Part shown: positions 13,401 through 26,100 of the stretch, piece by piece
Layout: every line of letters begins with the position of its first letter
Position numbering within the stretch: the first letter of the stretch is position 1
DNA from: Branchiostoma floridae
Taxonomy: Eukaryota > Chordata > Leptocardii > Amphioxiformes > Branchiostomatidae
Length of the DNA: 64,000 nucleotides
Direction of reading: 5' to 3'
NCBI RefSeq assembly: GCF_000003815.2
Contig: NC_049995.1
Location: forward strand, 14,792,635 to 14,856,634
The notes under the pieces: model-generated
What the model saw: the letters and a program-made list of their open reading frames with translations, nothing else
What the model was told of the DNA's origin: nothing
The model's database searches: none
Program-made: the position numbers and the translations under genes

Positions 13401-16400
13401 ACGCTTTGAAAAAATCCTGGCGAGAAGTCTGTACGGCCTGAGTCTTCAAGTTAACGTATTGTGTGGTCCCGCTTATGAATATTAATTAGCCTTCGCTTTC
13501 CTCTTCGCTGATTGGCTGAACCATTAATTGAATTAACTCTTCCTGCCGGCTAGACGCAGGTGCAGATGTCGGCTCTGTGGGGTGAACGTCCGAAAGGTCA
13601 CGGCATGGAGAACGAAAGAAAACCAATTTCCCCTAAAAAAAAGTGCTGTAATTAAGCCTTTTACAGTACTTTATGCCAAACATTTTACTTGGATCATTTT
13701 ACCAACTATATTATGCCTATCTATACCAAATGTTACTCATACCAGGGTACAGGGGTGCAAAATATACCGTTATAAGACCGTCAACAACAGTCGCACGGAG
13801 CTAACAGCGCAGCGAAAATACCATCGCTAGCGTTTCAACTTCGGATAACAAGTTATAAGTACTGTTGAACTCAGTAACGTTAAAGTTTGTTTTTAGTTGC
13901 CTTTGACGGTTTGACCTGAAACAGTGTTACGCTAAACTCCTGAAGAGAAGTTAAGTGACTGCTGCGATTATCATAGATATGCCCCTAAGAACTGATACAA
14001 TATAAAGCCTTCTGAATAGTCTAAAATGCGAGAGCCTTAGGCGGGCTTTGCTCCCCCTGGCGGGAACACTGCTATATACGGGATCATGAGGCCCCGCTTA
14101 TGAATATTAATTAGCCTTTGGCCTCCTCTTCGCTGATTGGCTAGGTCTTTGATTCAATTAACTCTCCGGCTGACGCGCACAGGTGTGGCTCTGTGCGGGG
14201 TCACGGAAGGTCACGTCAGGAGGCCAAAAGAAAACAAATTTCCCCTCAGAAAAGTGCCAAAATTAATCATTTTAAAGTTGTTTATGTCAAAAATTTTACT
14301 TGAATCTTGTTACCAAGTATCTAATGCCTATCTATACCAAATTTCAGGTCATTTAATTGTAATACCAGGGTACAGGAGCCAAAAGTGTCCTTTTTTGGTC
14401 AAAAATTGGCCAAAAATCGCAAAAATAAGCATTTTGTTGCATTGTACACCAAAAGTGTTATTGAATTTATATGAAGGGATTATCAAGGCACATCTGTGTC
14501 AAATTTCAGCTCATTCGGTTGCAATACCAAGGTACAGGAGCCAAAAGTGTCCTTTTTTGGTCAAAAATTGGTCAAAAAATCGCAAAAATAAGCATTTTGT
14601 TGTACTATACACCAAAAGTTTTCTTAAATTTATATGGGGGCATTATCAAGGCACATCTCTGTCAAATTTCAGCTCATTTGGTTGTAATACCAGGGTACAG
14701 GGGCCAAAAGTGTCCTTTTTTGGTCAAAAATTGGTCAAAAAATCGCAAAAATAAGCATTTTGTTGTACTGTACACCAAAACTGATATTGAATCTATATGG
14801 GGGACTTATCAAGGCACATCTGTGCCAAATTTCAGCTCATTCGGTTATAATACCAGGGTACAGGGGGCCCAAATATACAGTTTTGGTCTTAAGATGACCA
14901 AAAAACCTTAATAAAATCATTTAAGAGACAGATATGGAAAAAATGAAAAAAACGCCCGAGGGTATTGGCCCACTCTACCCTTGTGCCAAATTTCAGGTCA
15001 TTCGGTTGAGGAACAACGGAGATACCGTGTTCTGAAGATTTGACAGGAGAAAGAAAGAAAGAAAGAAACATTACGAATACAATATATTTCACCATACCTA
15101 TGGTATGGCTGAAATATAATAATGCTGATCAACAACATTTCACACAGAACACACTCAAATGAGTAACAATACTACATTAAAGCTTCATCTGATATAGGTG
15201 GATTCACCATATTGTGGTAACAGTGGGAATACAAAAACCAAAACATTTGGTTATGTTGCATAGTTGGTTGTGGTCCAAACACTGTGATATAGACATTGAG
15301 AGATTTGTACTTGCAAGAATCTTTTATCAATCTTGAATGATTCCTTCCAGAGAGCGGGAGGAGGCTCCCAGGAGCCCCAAGAAGACGGTGGCTGCCAAGA
15401 AGATGGCGGTTCCTGACCCACCCAAGATGGAGATTATCATCAGAGATGCCATGGTAGATATTACACATGTCAAATAATCACTTTTCATCATAGCTGACTA
15501 TCAATGAGGTTAGGATTATATTATACAGGGGATCCAACTTTCTTCCTGAGTCCGTCAAGTAATAAAGGCGCTAGTATTTTAGGGGAGGCCAGGGACATCC
15601 ACCTTCCATGGTTCATAGAGAGGTCACCCATTGAAGACAGTGAGTCACAGTGTATGACCTTATAGCATCCCTGGTCAATCAAAATTTCATGCTTGTGAGA
15701 GGATCTGCTCCCCAGGTTCAGAGCATCTAGTATGCAAAATTTCTGATATTTGTAGAACAAACGCATAGATGCATGACTGGCTAAAAGCCTGAATGAAGTA
15801 CATCAGTGGTCCAGTGGTTAGTGGCCCTGCCTCTGGAACTAGAATTATACTCAGTACAGGGTTCGAAATACACATACTTAACTTGCAATTTGCACATAGT
15901 TTTCGAGATTTGCACGTAAAAATATTCTGAACTTGCAATCTTGCATGTTGAAAATACCTGGCCGTAAAATGTCTTTAAGTTTTTCCTTCCTTGTTTTTTA
16001 TGGTAACTTTCTCCGGTAGCTTCACTAGGTAAATCAAAATCCTCGTCGCGATCGCTGCCTAGTCTTATTTTGCATGTAAATTTTTCAAATTGCACGTAAA
16101 AGTTTTGCCAACTTGCAATTTTGCATGTTGCAAAAAAAAAAAGTATTTCGATCCCTGCAGTATGTGAGTTTGATTCCGGCTGTATCACTCACCTGACATG
16201 TACGCTACTAGAAAGAATGGCAAAAAGAGCTAGGGGAATTTCCCCGGTGCATACAAGGAACCTGTAAACACTGTACATAGCCCTAACATGACCAAGAAGA
16301 GGGCCCACAGCTTTAGATACAAGATAAATGTTGATGAAATTCCCTGAAGTAGTGAAGTTAAAATCTAAGTTAAAATATGCTAGTGCATACTGTTTAGTGC

Positions 16401-16647
16401 CTGTCATAGTAAGTTAATGGTTAGGACTCTTCAATAATCCACAATTGAATTCAGAGATCCAACATACATGAATTTTCCATCTCTGTTCCTCCCAGGTGGA
16501 GTACTGTGAGCCTAAGGAGGCTTCGCCCCAGGCTATCAAGAAGTACCTGAGTGAACATTACCCTCACCTGGAGATCGAGACTCGCAGTTACCTGCTAAAG
16601 AGGGCTCTACAGAAAGGGGTGGAGAATGGGCAACTGATACAGCTGTC

Positions 16648-16686
<39 letters not shown>

Positions 16687-16762
16687 TTTGTCTTTGTCTG
16701 TGTGTGTGTCTGTGTCTTTGACTGTGTGTGTATGTGTGTCTGTGTGTGTGTCTGTGTATGTA

Positions 16763-16804
<42 letters not shown>

Positions 16805-16877
16805 ACCTGCTGAAGAGAGCTCCGCAGAAAGGGGTGGAGAATGGGCAACTTATACAGCTGTCAGGTGTGTGTGTGTC

Positions 16878-16908
<31 letters not shown>

Positions 16909-16988
16909 TGTGTGTGTGTGTGTGTGTGCTACCTGCTGAAGAGAGCTCTTCAGAAAGGGGTGGAGAATGGGCAACTTATACAGTTGTC

Positions 16989-17033
<45 letters not shown>

Positions 17034-17135
17034 ACCTGCTGAAGAGAGCTCTACAGAAGGGGGTGGTGAATGGGCAACTTATCCAGCTGTCAGGTAGGTG
17101 TGTGTGCATGTCTGTGTGTGTGTGTATGTGTGCTG

Positions 17136-17176
<41 letters not shown>

Positions 17177-20100
17177 TGTATATGACATTGTGTGTTTTTC
17201 CTTATAAAGAAAACTACACATACAGTAGACTGCATTATTGTAAAGTAGGTCATTAAAAAATGCACCCCCCATGCTGCAGTTACAGCTGCTTCTGATAGGG
17301 GGCAGTGCAGACTCCCAATGCTCATCCATCAGCCAATAAATATTTTTGCTTGCTTTGTCACAGTGAAGTGCTCTGAATCTGCAGTAAATTCTGTAGTAAA
17401 GTATCTCTCATCTGTCTTTAATTACTGGTAATTGATGATAAATCAGGTCTGTGATGCTTTTTAAGTGTACATGTCCCAACTTTCTTTTCGTTGCTGTTGT
17501 TTTAGGAAAAGGCATGATTATGGTAAAGTAGGTCATACCAAATGTAACTCATGTTGCAGTTACTCCCGCTCCTGATAGGGGGCAGTGCAGATCCTCAACC
17601 CTATAAACAACATGCCTTGTTCTGCAGGGCTCGAAATTCATTTTTCGGATTAGGTGCACTGGTGCACCCAGCTCAAAAAATTGGGTGCACCAAAAAAGTT
17701 TTGGGTGCACCACTTAAATTTAAGTAGAATGTCAGAAAAACCTAATAACAAAACTTAGTTACAAGTTTTGACATTCTTAAACAACTACCATGACAGACAT
17801 TTTTATTATCTTTCTAACACTTAGATGTCAAGAATATGATGTATACAAGTTAGCTTTGGGTTATGCAACTCTCCCTCCACTTGATATCTTTTCATAGTAA
17901 ACCTAATAAAATATTTAGGTGCACCCTGTGCACCCATTGAAAATAATTGGGTGCACAGTTCCGATTTTGGGTGCACCTGGGTGCATGTATTTTGAGCCCT
18001 GTTCTGATATCTGTCTACCAACCACCAAAACTCCATTTCCTTCCTACTAAGAAATCAAATCCCTGCAAACTATGAAGCTATTATATTTCGTACTTTTCAA
18101 GTTTGTGATACGTTTTTTCTAGCCTGGGTACCATCCAGTTCTACCGGTATGTTCGCTTCTGCTACCCATCCGGAGACCTGCACATTCAAACCTTTTGGTG
18201 GTGATGTCATTTAATTAGCAAATTAAGGAATAACCAGGGTCCTAGAGCGCTCATTTGATGACAAGAGCAGACTGAGGGGGGTTCGGTGAACCCATTTCTT
18301 CATTCATTGATTTGGCCCTCATCCAAAATTTGGACAATTCCAGATGTTAGAGATGTCAAGTGACTGTATGTAGCGCATAATAAACATCAGAACGAACTAC
18401 TGTCCGAATGGTACCAAGACTTTTTTCACAACCTTCCTCTCTCTTTTTTTTTTGCTTTAGGAAAAGGCATGAGTGGGACTTTCCGATTGGTGGAGAGTTA
18501 CAAGCCTAAGAAGCCCATGGAGACAATGATTGGGGTGGCCATCAAGGCAGCCAATGAGCCGAAGGAGGCTTCCGTAAGTCTTACACACATTCTTATTGCC
18601 CTACAATATCGTACCAGCCTGGAATAGTTTCTTTGTACCATGCTAAATATTTATCATCAATACAAACTTTAAGGTATACACGAATCAAATTTTCAACAAC
18701 CACTGCCCCCTTCTTTAGGATCAATACATTTTCAATTACTGTACTGGATTGCGATTTGTCAGATTTTTGTTTAAATTTTACTGGAAAAGTTTATGTTGGG
18801 ACACATTAGGGAAGCAATGGAGCTTGTTCCATAACGATGCAGCTCTAGGAAAGAAGCTTCCACATTGGACTTCCACCTGACTTGTGGATTATGGAAGAAG
18901 AAAGAGTGATCTGCATCTGTGGAAGTGGCAGAATGTGTCCTTGCAAAATAAGTTTGTAATTTAGGAACAAGAGAGTGAAGTTCCACAGAGCATTGGCAGT
19001 GGAAATAGCAATAGAGAGCCAGACTTGCTAAATCATTGGGTCAAGCATAAACTTGTCGCCTTGTCTTCCCCCAGGTTGACATGATTAAGAAGTATATCCG
19101 CGAGCATTACCCGACCCTGGACATAGAGAACCACATGTTCAAGTTGAAGTCTAAACTTGTCTCTTCTCTTCTCTTCTCCCAGGTTGGCATGATAAAGAAG
19201 TATATCCGCGAGCACTACCCGACCCTGGACATAGAGAACCACATGTTCAAGTTGAAGTATAAACTTGTCTCTTCTCTTCTCTTCACTTCTCTTCTCTTCC
19301 CCCAGGTTGGCATGATAAAGAAGTATATCTGTTACAGTGTTAGCACTACCCCACCCTGGACATAGAGAACCACATGTTCAAGTTGAAGTATAAACTTGTC
19401 TCTTCTCTTCTCTTCACTTCTCTTCTCTTCCCCCAGGTTGGCATGATAAAGAAGTATATCTGTTACAGTGTTAGCACTACCCCACCCTGGACATAGAGAA
19501 CCACATGTTCAAGTTGAAGTATAAACTTGTCTCTTCTCTTCTCTTCTCCCAGGTTGGCATGATAAAGAAGTATATCCGAGAGCACTACTCGACCCTGGAC
19601 ATAGAGAACCACATGTTCAAGTTGAAGTATCAACTTGTCTCTTCTCTTCTCTTCTCTCCTTCCAGGTGGGCATGATAAAGAAGTATAAGTATATCCGAGA
19701 GCACTAGCCGACCCTGGACATAGAGAACCCCATGTGCAAGTTGAATTACCAACTTGGTCTCTTCTCCTCCCCTCCCCAACCCCTTCGCCCAGGATCGCCT
19801 GGATAAAAAAAAAGTATATCCGCGAGCACTACCTGACCCTGGACATAGAGAACCACATGTTCAAGTTGAAGTATAAACTTGTCTCTTCTCTTCTCTTCTC
19901 TTCTCCCAGGTTGGCATGATAAAGAAGTATATCCGCGAGCACTACCCAACCCTGGNNNNNNNNNNNNNNNNNNNNNNNNNNNNNNNNNNNNNNNNNNNNN
20001 NNNNNNNNNNNNNNNNNNNNNNNNNNNNNNNNNNNNNNNNNNNNNNNNNNNNNNNNNNNNNNNNNNNNNNNNNNNNNNNNNNNNNNNNNNNNNNNNNNNN

Positions 20101-23100
20101 NNNNNNNNNNNNNNNNNNNNNNNNNNNNNNNNNNNNNNNNNNNNNNNNNNNNNNNNNNNNNNNNNNNNNNNNNNNNNNNNNNNNNNNNNNNNNNNNNNNN
20201 NNNNNNNNNNNNNNNNNNNNNNNNNNNNNNNNNNNNNNNNNNNNNNNNNNNNNNNNNNNNNNNNNNNNNNNNNNNNNNNNNNNNNNNNNNNNNNNNNNNN
20301 NNNNNNNNNNNNNNNNNNNNNNNNNNNNNNNNNNNNNNNNNNNNNNNNNNNNNNNNNNNNNNNNNNNNNNNNNNNNNNNNNNNNNNNNNNNNNNNNNNNN
20401 NNNNNNNNNNNNNNNNNNNNNNNNNNNNNNNNNNNNNNNNNNNNNNNNNNNNNNNNNNNNNNNNNNNNNNNNNNNNNNNNNNNNNNNNNNNNNNNNNNNN
20501 NNNNNNNNNNNNNNNNNNNNNNNNNNNNNNNNNNNNNNNNNNNNNNNNNNNNNNNNNNNNNNNNNNNNNNNNNNNNNNNNNNNNNNNNNNNNNNNNNNNN
20601 NNNNNNNNNNNNNNNNNNNNNNNNNNNNNNNNNNNNNNNNNNNNNNNNNNNNNNNNNNNNNNNNNNNNNNTGATAAAGAAGTATATCTGTTACAGTGTTA
20701 GCACTACCCCACCCTGGACATAGAGAACCACATGTTCAAGTTGAAGTATAAACTTGTCTCTTCTCTTCTCTTCACTTCTCTTCTCTTCCCCCAGGTTGGC
20801 ATGATAAAGAAGTATATCCGAGAGCACTACCCAACCCTGGACATAGAGAACCACATGTTCAAGTTGAAGTATAAACTGGTCTCTTCTCTTCACTTCTCTT
20901 CTCTTCTCCCAGGTTGGCATGATAAAGAAGTATATCCGTGAGCACTACCCGACCCTGGACATAGAGAACCACATGTTCAAGTTGAAGTATAAACTTGTCT
21001 CTTCTCTTCTCTTCTCCCAGGTGGGCATGATAAAGAAGTATATACATAGAGAACCACATGTTCAAGTTGAAGTATCAACTTGTCTCTTCTCTTCTCTACT
21101 CTTCTCTTCTCTCAGGTTGGCATGATAAAGAAGTATATCCGAGAGCACTACCCAACCCTGGACATAGAGAACCACATGTTCAAGTTGAAGTATAAACTTG
21201 TCTCTTCTCTTCACTTCTCTTCTCTTCTCCCAGGTTGGCATGATAAAGAAGTATATCCGTGAGCACTACCCGACCCTGGACATAGAGAACCACATGTTCA
21301 AGTTGAAGTATAAATTTGTCTCTTCTCTTCTCTTTACTTCTCTTCTCTTCTCCCAGGTTGGCATGATAAAGAAGTATATCCAAGAGCACTACCCGACCCT
21401 GGACATAGAGAACCACATGTTCAAGCTGAAGTATAAACTTGTCTCTTCTCTTCTCTTCTCCCAGGTTGGCATGATAAAGAAGTATATCCGCGAGCACTAC
21501 CCGACCCTGGACATAGAGAACCACATGTTCAAGTTGAAGCGAGGTCTGGAGAAGGGAGTTAAGAATGGAGAACTGGAGCAAATCACAGGCAAAGGGGCCT
21601 CCGGTAAGGGTTGTTGACAATGTGTTTTTGCATTTTGTATTTGTATGCTCGTACAGGGATTTTTTGCAATGGAGTTAGCGTGGCAGAGCGGTCTACGCGC
21701 TTGGTGGATATAGCGATTTGCTTTTGCAGCCGTGGATTGTGGGTTCGAACCCCACCTGTAACAATTTTTTTCTTTGTCAGACAAATCTCATGTAATGTTT
21801 TTTTAATAGAAGACAGACCAATTCAGTAATTCGATGTTTAAAAACTCTTTTTTCATGTGATTTTGTTTAACATCCAGGCTTTTTCAAAAATACGCACCGG
21901 CCAGCTTTTTTCATTGCAGAAGCTTTCTTGTTTAAACAAGGGAAAAGGGGCGCTGCACCCTCATGCCCTGACCATGCACCCCCTTACCCTGCATGTCGAG
22001 CAGGTCTTCTGGCAGCACGTCACCGGAACGTACTGCGCCTGCGCAAAAAGTATAGACATGCTAAACCCCCAGTTTACTAAAGGGCCGCATTTAAGAAAGT
22101 ACGTGCGTATATAAGGGTAAAACTCCGTGTACGTTTTACACGAAACCATGTCTCTAACATATACTGTGCAACAAGCGGGATTCTAATGCAACGTTGACCA
22201 AACCAAGCCCCAAACTACCAGGGTTTGCGCAGGCGCAGTACGTTCCGGTGACGTGCTTCTTCTGGCAAGCATAAAGTTCTGACCAGAGATCACATGTGGC
22301 CAGTCTTCAACTGTGACCTGTCTGATAGCACTTTTGGCCCCTAGGAAGCCATGGCATGGTTCATTTTAACTTAGAATTATCAAGCATTTCTCACCTATAG
22401 ACTTATAGGACTTAAAAGATCTCTATATGATGTAAACTGTATCTCTGTTATATACTTTGTCTGATACCTTGTCTTCCTTTATGACCTCAATGAAAAGCGG
22501 CCTGTGGGCTGATTTGAGCTTTCATGAATAAATAAAGGTTCAAACAAAGCACCCTGGTAGGGAGAACCCAATCTTTCTCACTTGGTGGCTCCCACCCAGG
22601 GCTCTAGCTAGCGTCCGTTTTTCCGTCAATTGACGGAAATTTGCGGCGTGTGACAGAAAAAATTTGAAACGAATCCGTCAACCTTGACGGACTCCAAAGT
22701 CCTTGGTGGAAGCTACAGGCGGCTTGGGGACGCCATCCACGGCCGTAAAAGCCACACACTGTTTGTTTTGCTATTGTTATGATTGTTGACAATGTGCGTC
22801 TGCGCCCTTTTGCATACGATAATCTCATCAAAAAGCCGTTTTTCAAGGTCTCAGTTCAGTCTTTCTAAGTCCTGGAATAGTGTTTTCGCGGTTTTTGCGA
22901 CAATGGGAATTGGCTGACGAAAAAAAAATTCAAGCTCGCTAGAGCCCTGCTCCCACCCCTATTTGAACACCTGCTTCTAAGGCATGTAGTGGTTTAAAAC
23001 CCCCACCTTGGAGTATTCTCAAGCGATGACAAATGCCGCCATACATTGCCATTTTGTGGCCCAGTTTTTCCCCCGTTACGCTGTGTTTCTGCATGCCCTG

Positions 23101-26100
23101 ATAACAGACGCGTACCGACGTATTTAGAGCATTGCGCTCGAACCATGCCGGTTGTCAGTGGCTTTTGTTCAAATCAATGGCCCCTTGTGATCAGAACTGT
23201 CTTTGTCAACATTGTGGAAAGCTGGTTGTCACCTGTTAAGTCACTAGTGTTCCAAAATCTGACAAAAGTATGAAAATAAAAATATATAGAGAAAAGTCAA
23301 AAGTAGTTGTGTAAAATGAAAGAAACAACTAGCAATGTTTTTGAAATAAAAGCAGTTTTTGAATTACATTTGTAAGTCATTGTAATACTTTTAGATTTAA
23401 TGAAGATTAATGTGCCATTCAGGCATGGAGTGGTTGTTTTTGTTTGTATATCCTCCTTGGTTGCCTGTTGTTACTGTTATACTGAAAGTACCATTCATCA
23501 TCACGTCCCAATAGTGATTAATCATGATGTCCCAGCAGCAGGCATACAGTCAACGCATACTAGAACACTTTTCCATTGTGATTGTTAGGTTTGACTGAAG
23601 GATACAGAAACAAAACCCAAAAAGAATCATAGCTAATATCCATGGATAATTGGCCCTAGAATTCCCCAGAAATAAGGGTATAGGAGCCTGTTGTCCATTA
23701 ACTCGTGCACCGTTCATCATGATCATTATGTCCCAATAGTGATCAATCATAATGTCAGCTTGAGACTTCATTGTTACTGTATACTGAATGCGCCATTCAT
23801 CATGATCAAGATATCCAAACAGTTTTGACAATGATAAGCTTTCATGATACTTATTCTTACAAATGTTTCTGTAGTTTTCCTTGACTGGGATTCACCCAAT
23901 CTCACATCTTAACTTAACAGTTAACATACACCTAAATTTACAGGCAAAATTCCTCTAAATTTACCAATGAGATTCACCTATATTTACAGGCGAGATTCAC
24001 CTGAATTTTCAGGCAATATTCACCTTTATTCACAGGTGAAAATTACCTTTTTCGCAGGTACATACCAGCTGACTGAGCCGTTTATTCCCTCCCCTGAAGA
24101 CTTGGAACTGATCGAATATGTCCCACCGATGGAGGTTCTTCTCAGGTTTGTTTTTGTAACAAGTTTACTTATTACATTTTTACTATAATGATTGATAGAT
24201 CTATTTGGATATGATTAAATGGAGGAAGGCATTGTATAAGCCTTAGTTGTCCTCTTGCAATTTGTTAAAATACCTTTTCTCATTTCACTGTCAGTTATTG
24301 TTTTAAAATATTATATGTGAATAAAAAATCATATGTCCAAAAAAAGTTCTTGGCATTGAAGTATGCTTACTGTAGCACTTCATCTCTTCTCAAGTCAGAG
24401 CTTCGGTAAGTTTGACTAACCGACTTAATAAGATGGAGAAGCAGAGGTTACGATGCTGCCAGGGAAATTCTCTACCCCATTTAAGCTGGAATGGTCTGAT
24501 CCACTCACAAGGGCAATGACCTCTCCTTTCTTTAATGAATGAATGAATGAATAAAGACCTTTATTGTACAGGCATACCCACTGGGTTTGGAACAGGTTGC
24601 AACAAAAAATACATAAAATATATACAATGAATCTACAATACACAAGAATCATATTCTACTAGAGTACTCTACTTGAATTCGACATCTTTAATAAGTGTGG
24701 TGGGTTCTTGTACGTGTTTGAGCTGTGGCTCTCCCCAAACTCGAGACCTCAATTTAAAGTCCTATCCTAGAGACAGCCCTGGTCAAAGTTAGGTACTCAT
24801 TTTCCAAATACCTTTTTCCAAGGGCGCAAGATTGGTGACATGGCATGTTCAAAACGTAGGATAGTAGGAACTCTTGGGCCTGAGCCCAAATTGTGCCATT
24901 TATGCCCCACCATCTCTCAGCTTACTGATTTCTTTTCCATAATTCTTGTGCATGGCACAGGCAGGATTTGGGTTAATCTTACTCTCCAAGCAGAGGTTAG
25001 GCTCCGGCTGTTTTTTTTACCTTTTTTTTAGTCGTTTTTATGGGGCTTTGTATTTTGTCATTTTTCTTGAAGTACGCCAGCCAGGTTTTGACACAGCAAG
25101 ATATAAAAAAAAATAGAAAGCCCGATAAAAAAGACTAAAAAAAGTTTAAAAAACAGCCGGAGCCTAACCTCTGCTTAAAGAGTAGGTTAATCTGGCTTTG
25201 TCTAATTTTGGTCACCATAATCAGTGTGAAATCCCCTGTTAGTTGTGTCCTGAATTGAAAAGCTCAGACTTGTGCCTGCATGGTAGGGTAAACCTGCAGT
25301 TTACTCTACAGATTATCCTGTCAACACTTCTTAAACTCGTTTCCAAATATGTGGTTTCAAGAACCCCATAACGACTTGTTAGTATTGTTTGACGTATGAA
25401 GTCCTAATATAGACGAAAGCAGGGCTGTGTCTTTTCTGTGCCATGCAATGCAAGATCTTCTTTTTAAAAGATTTGTCCGTGCAAATATTTGTTTTGTTGC
25501 GATGCTTGCGTGTTGCGTTACTAGACTTTCAGAATGAATAGCTAGAGAACAGCTTTCTTAATGGGAAAGTATAGCTTAGAATGCGTGTGTGCCCTAGTTT
25601 TCTGTACAAGAAAAGTAGTTTGCCCTTTTCCCATGTCGTATGTGGAATAAGTGTAGTCTTTAGAATTTCAAGCACTTTTGATCTTGAAGTGTTTCTTTCC
25701 TGTTGTAGGAAATTTTTTTCTATGGCTATTTGAAATTAGGCTATGGAGCTGTTCGTTGTTGTAAGGAGTTGGGAAAAATGCATTGGGAGCACACAGATGG
25801 TCGATATTACTTGTCTCCATATATTTTCTGTCACATAGACAAAATAGTCTATTCTAGACTTCCAGTTCAATTGAATGATTGAAGATCTTAAAGTTTATTG
25901 TACATCCACTGGGTTAAGTACAGGTTGCAACAAAAGAATTTAAGTTTGCAGATACATAATATCATACAATGTCAAGCTAAAACAAGAATTCCTAGCCTGA
26001 TTAAATCTCGCTTATAGTAGCCTGCCCAACATCCGCCTTAGCACATTGCCAAAAAGAAACATGTGATACTATATGAAATTTGTGCAATCAACGAATACAG

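Noticed and set aside
14137..14911. Long open frames (up to 205 codons) at 14137-14911
   Set aside because: They lie over a 168-bp tandem repeat and show only repeat-derived words; no splice or domain support.
16588..17329. Open frames rich in Cys-Val or Thr-His
   Set aside because: Products of the GT microsatellite between exon 5 copies.
17501..17530. An alternative exon 6 at the TTTTAGGAAAAGGCATGA copy
   Set aside because: Similarity stops after about 19 bases and the frame is lost.
21198..21617. A separate 139-codon gene over the exon 7 array
   Set aside because: Its frame equals that of exon 7; it is better read as possible upstream acceptors of the H15 gene than as an independent gene.
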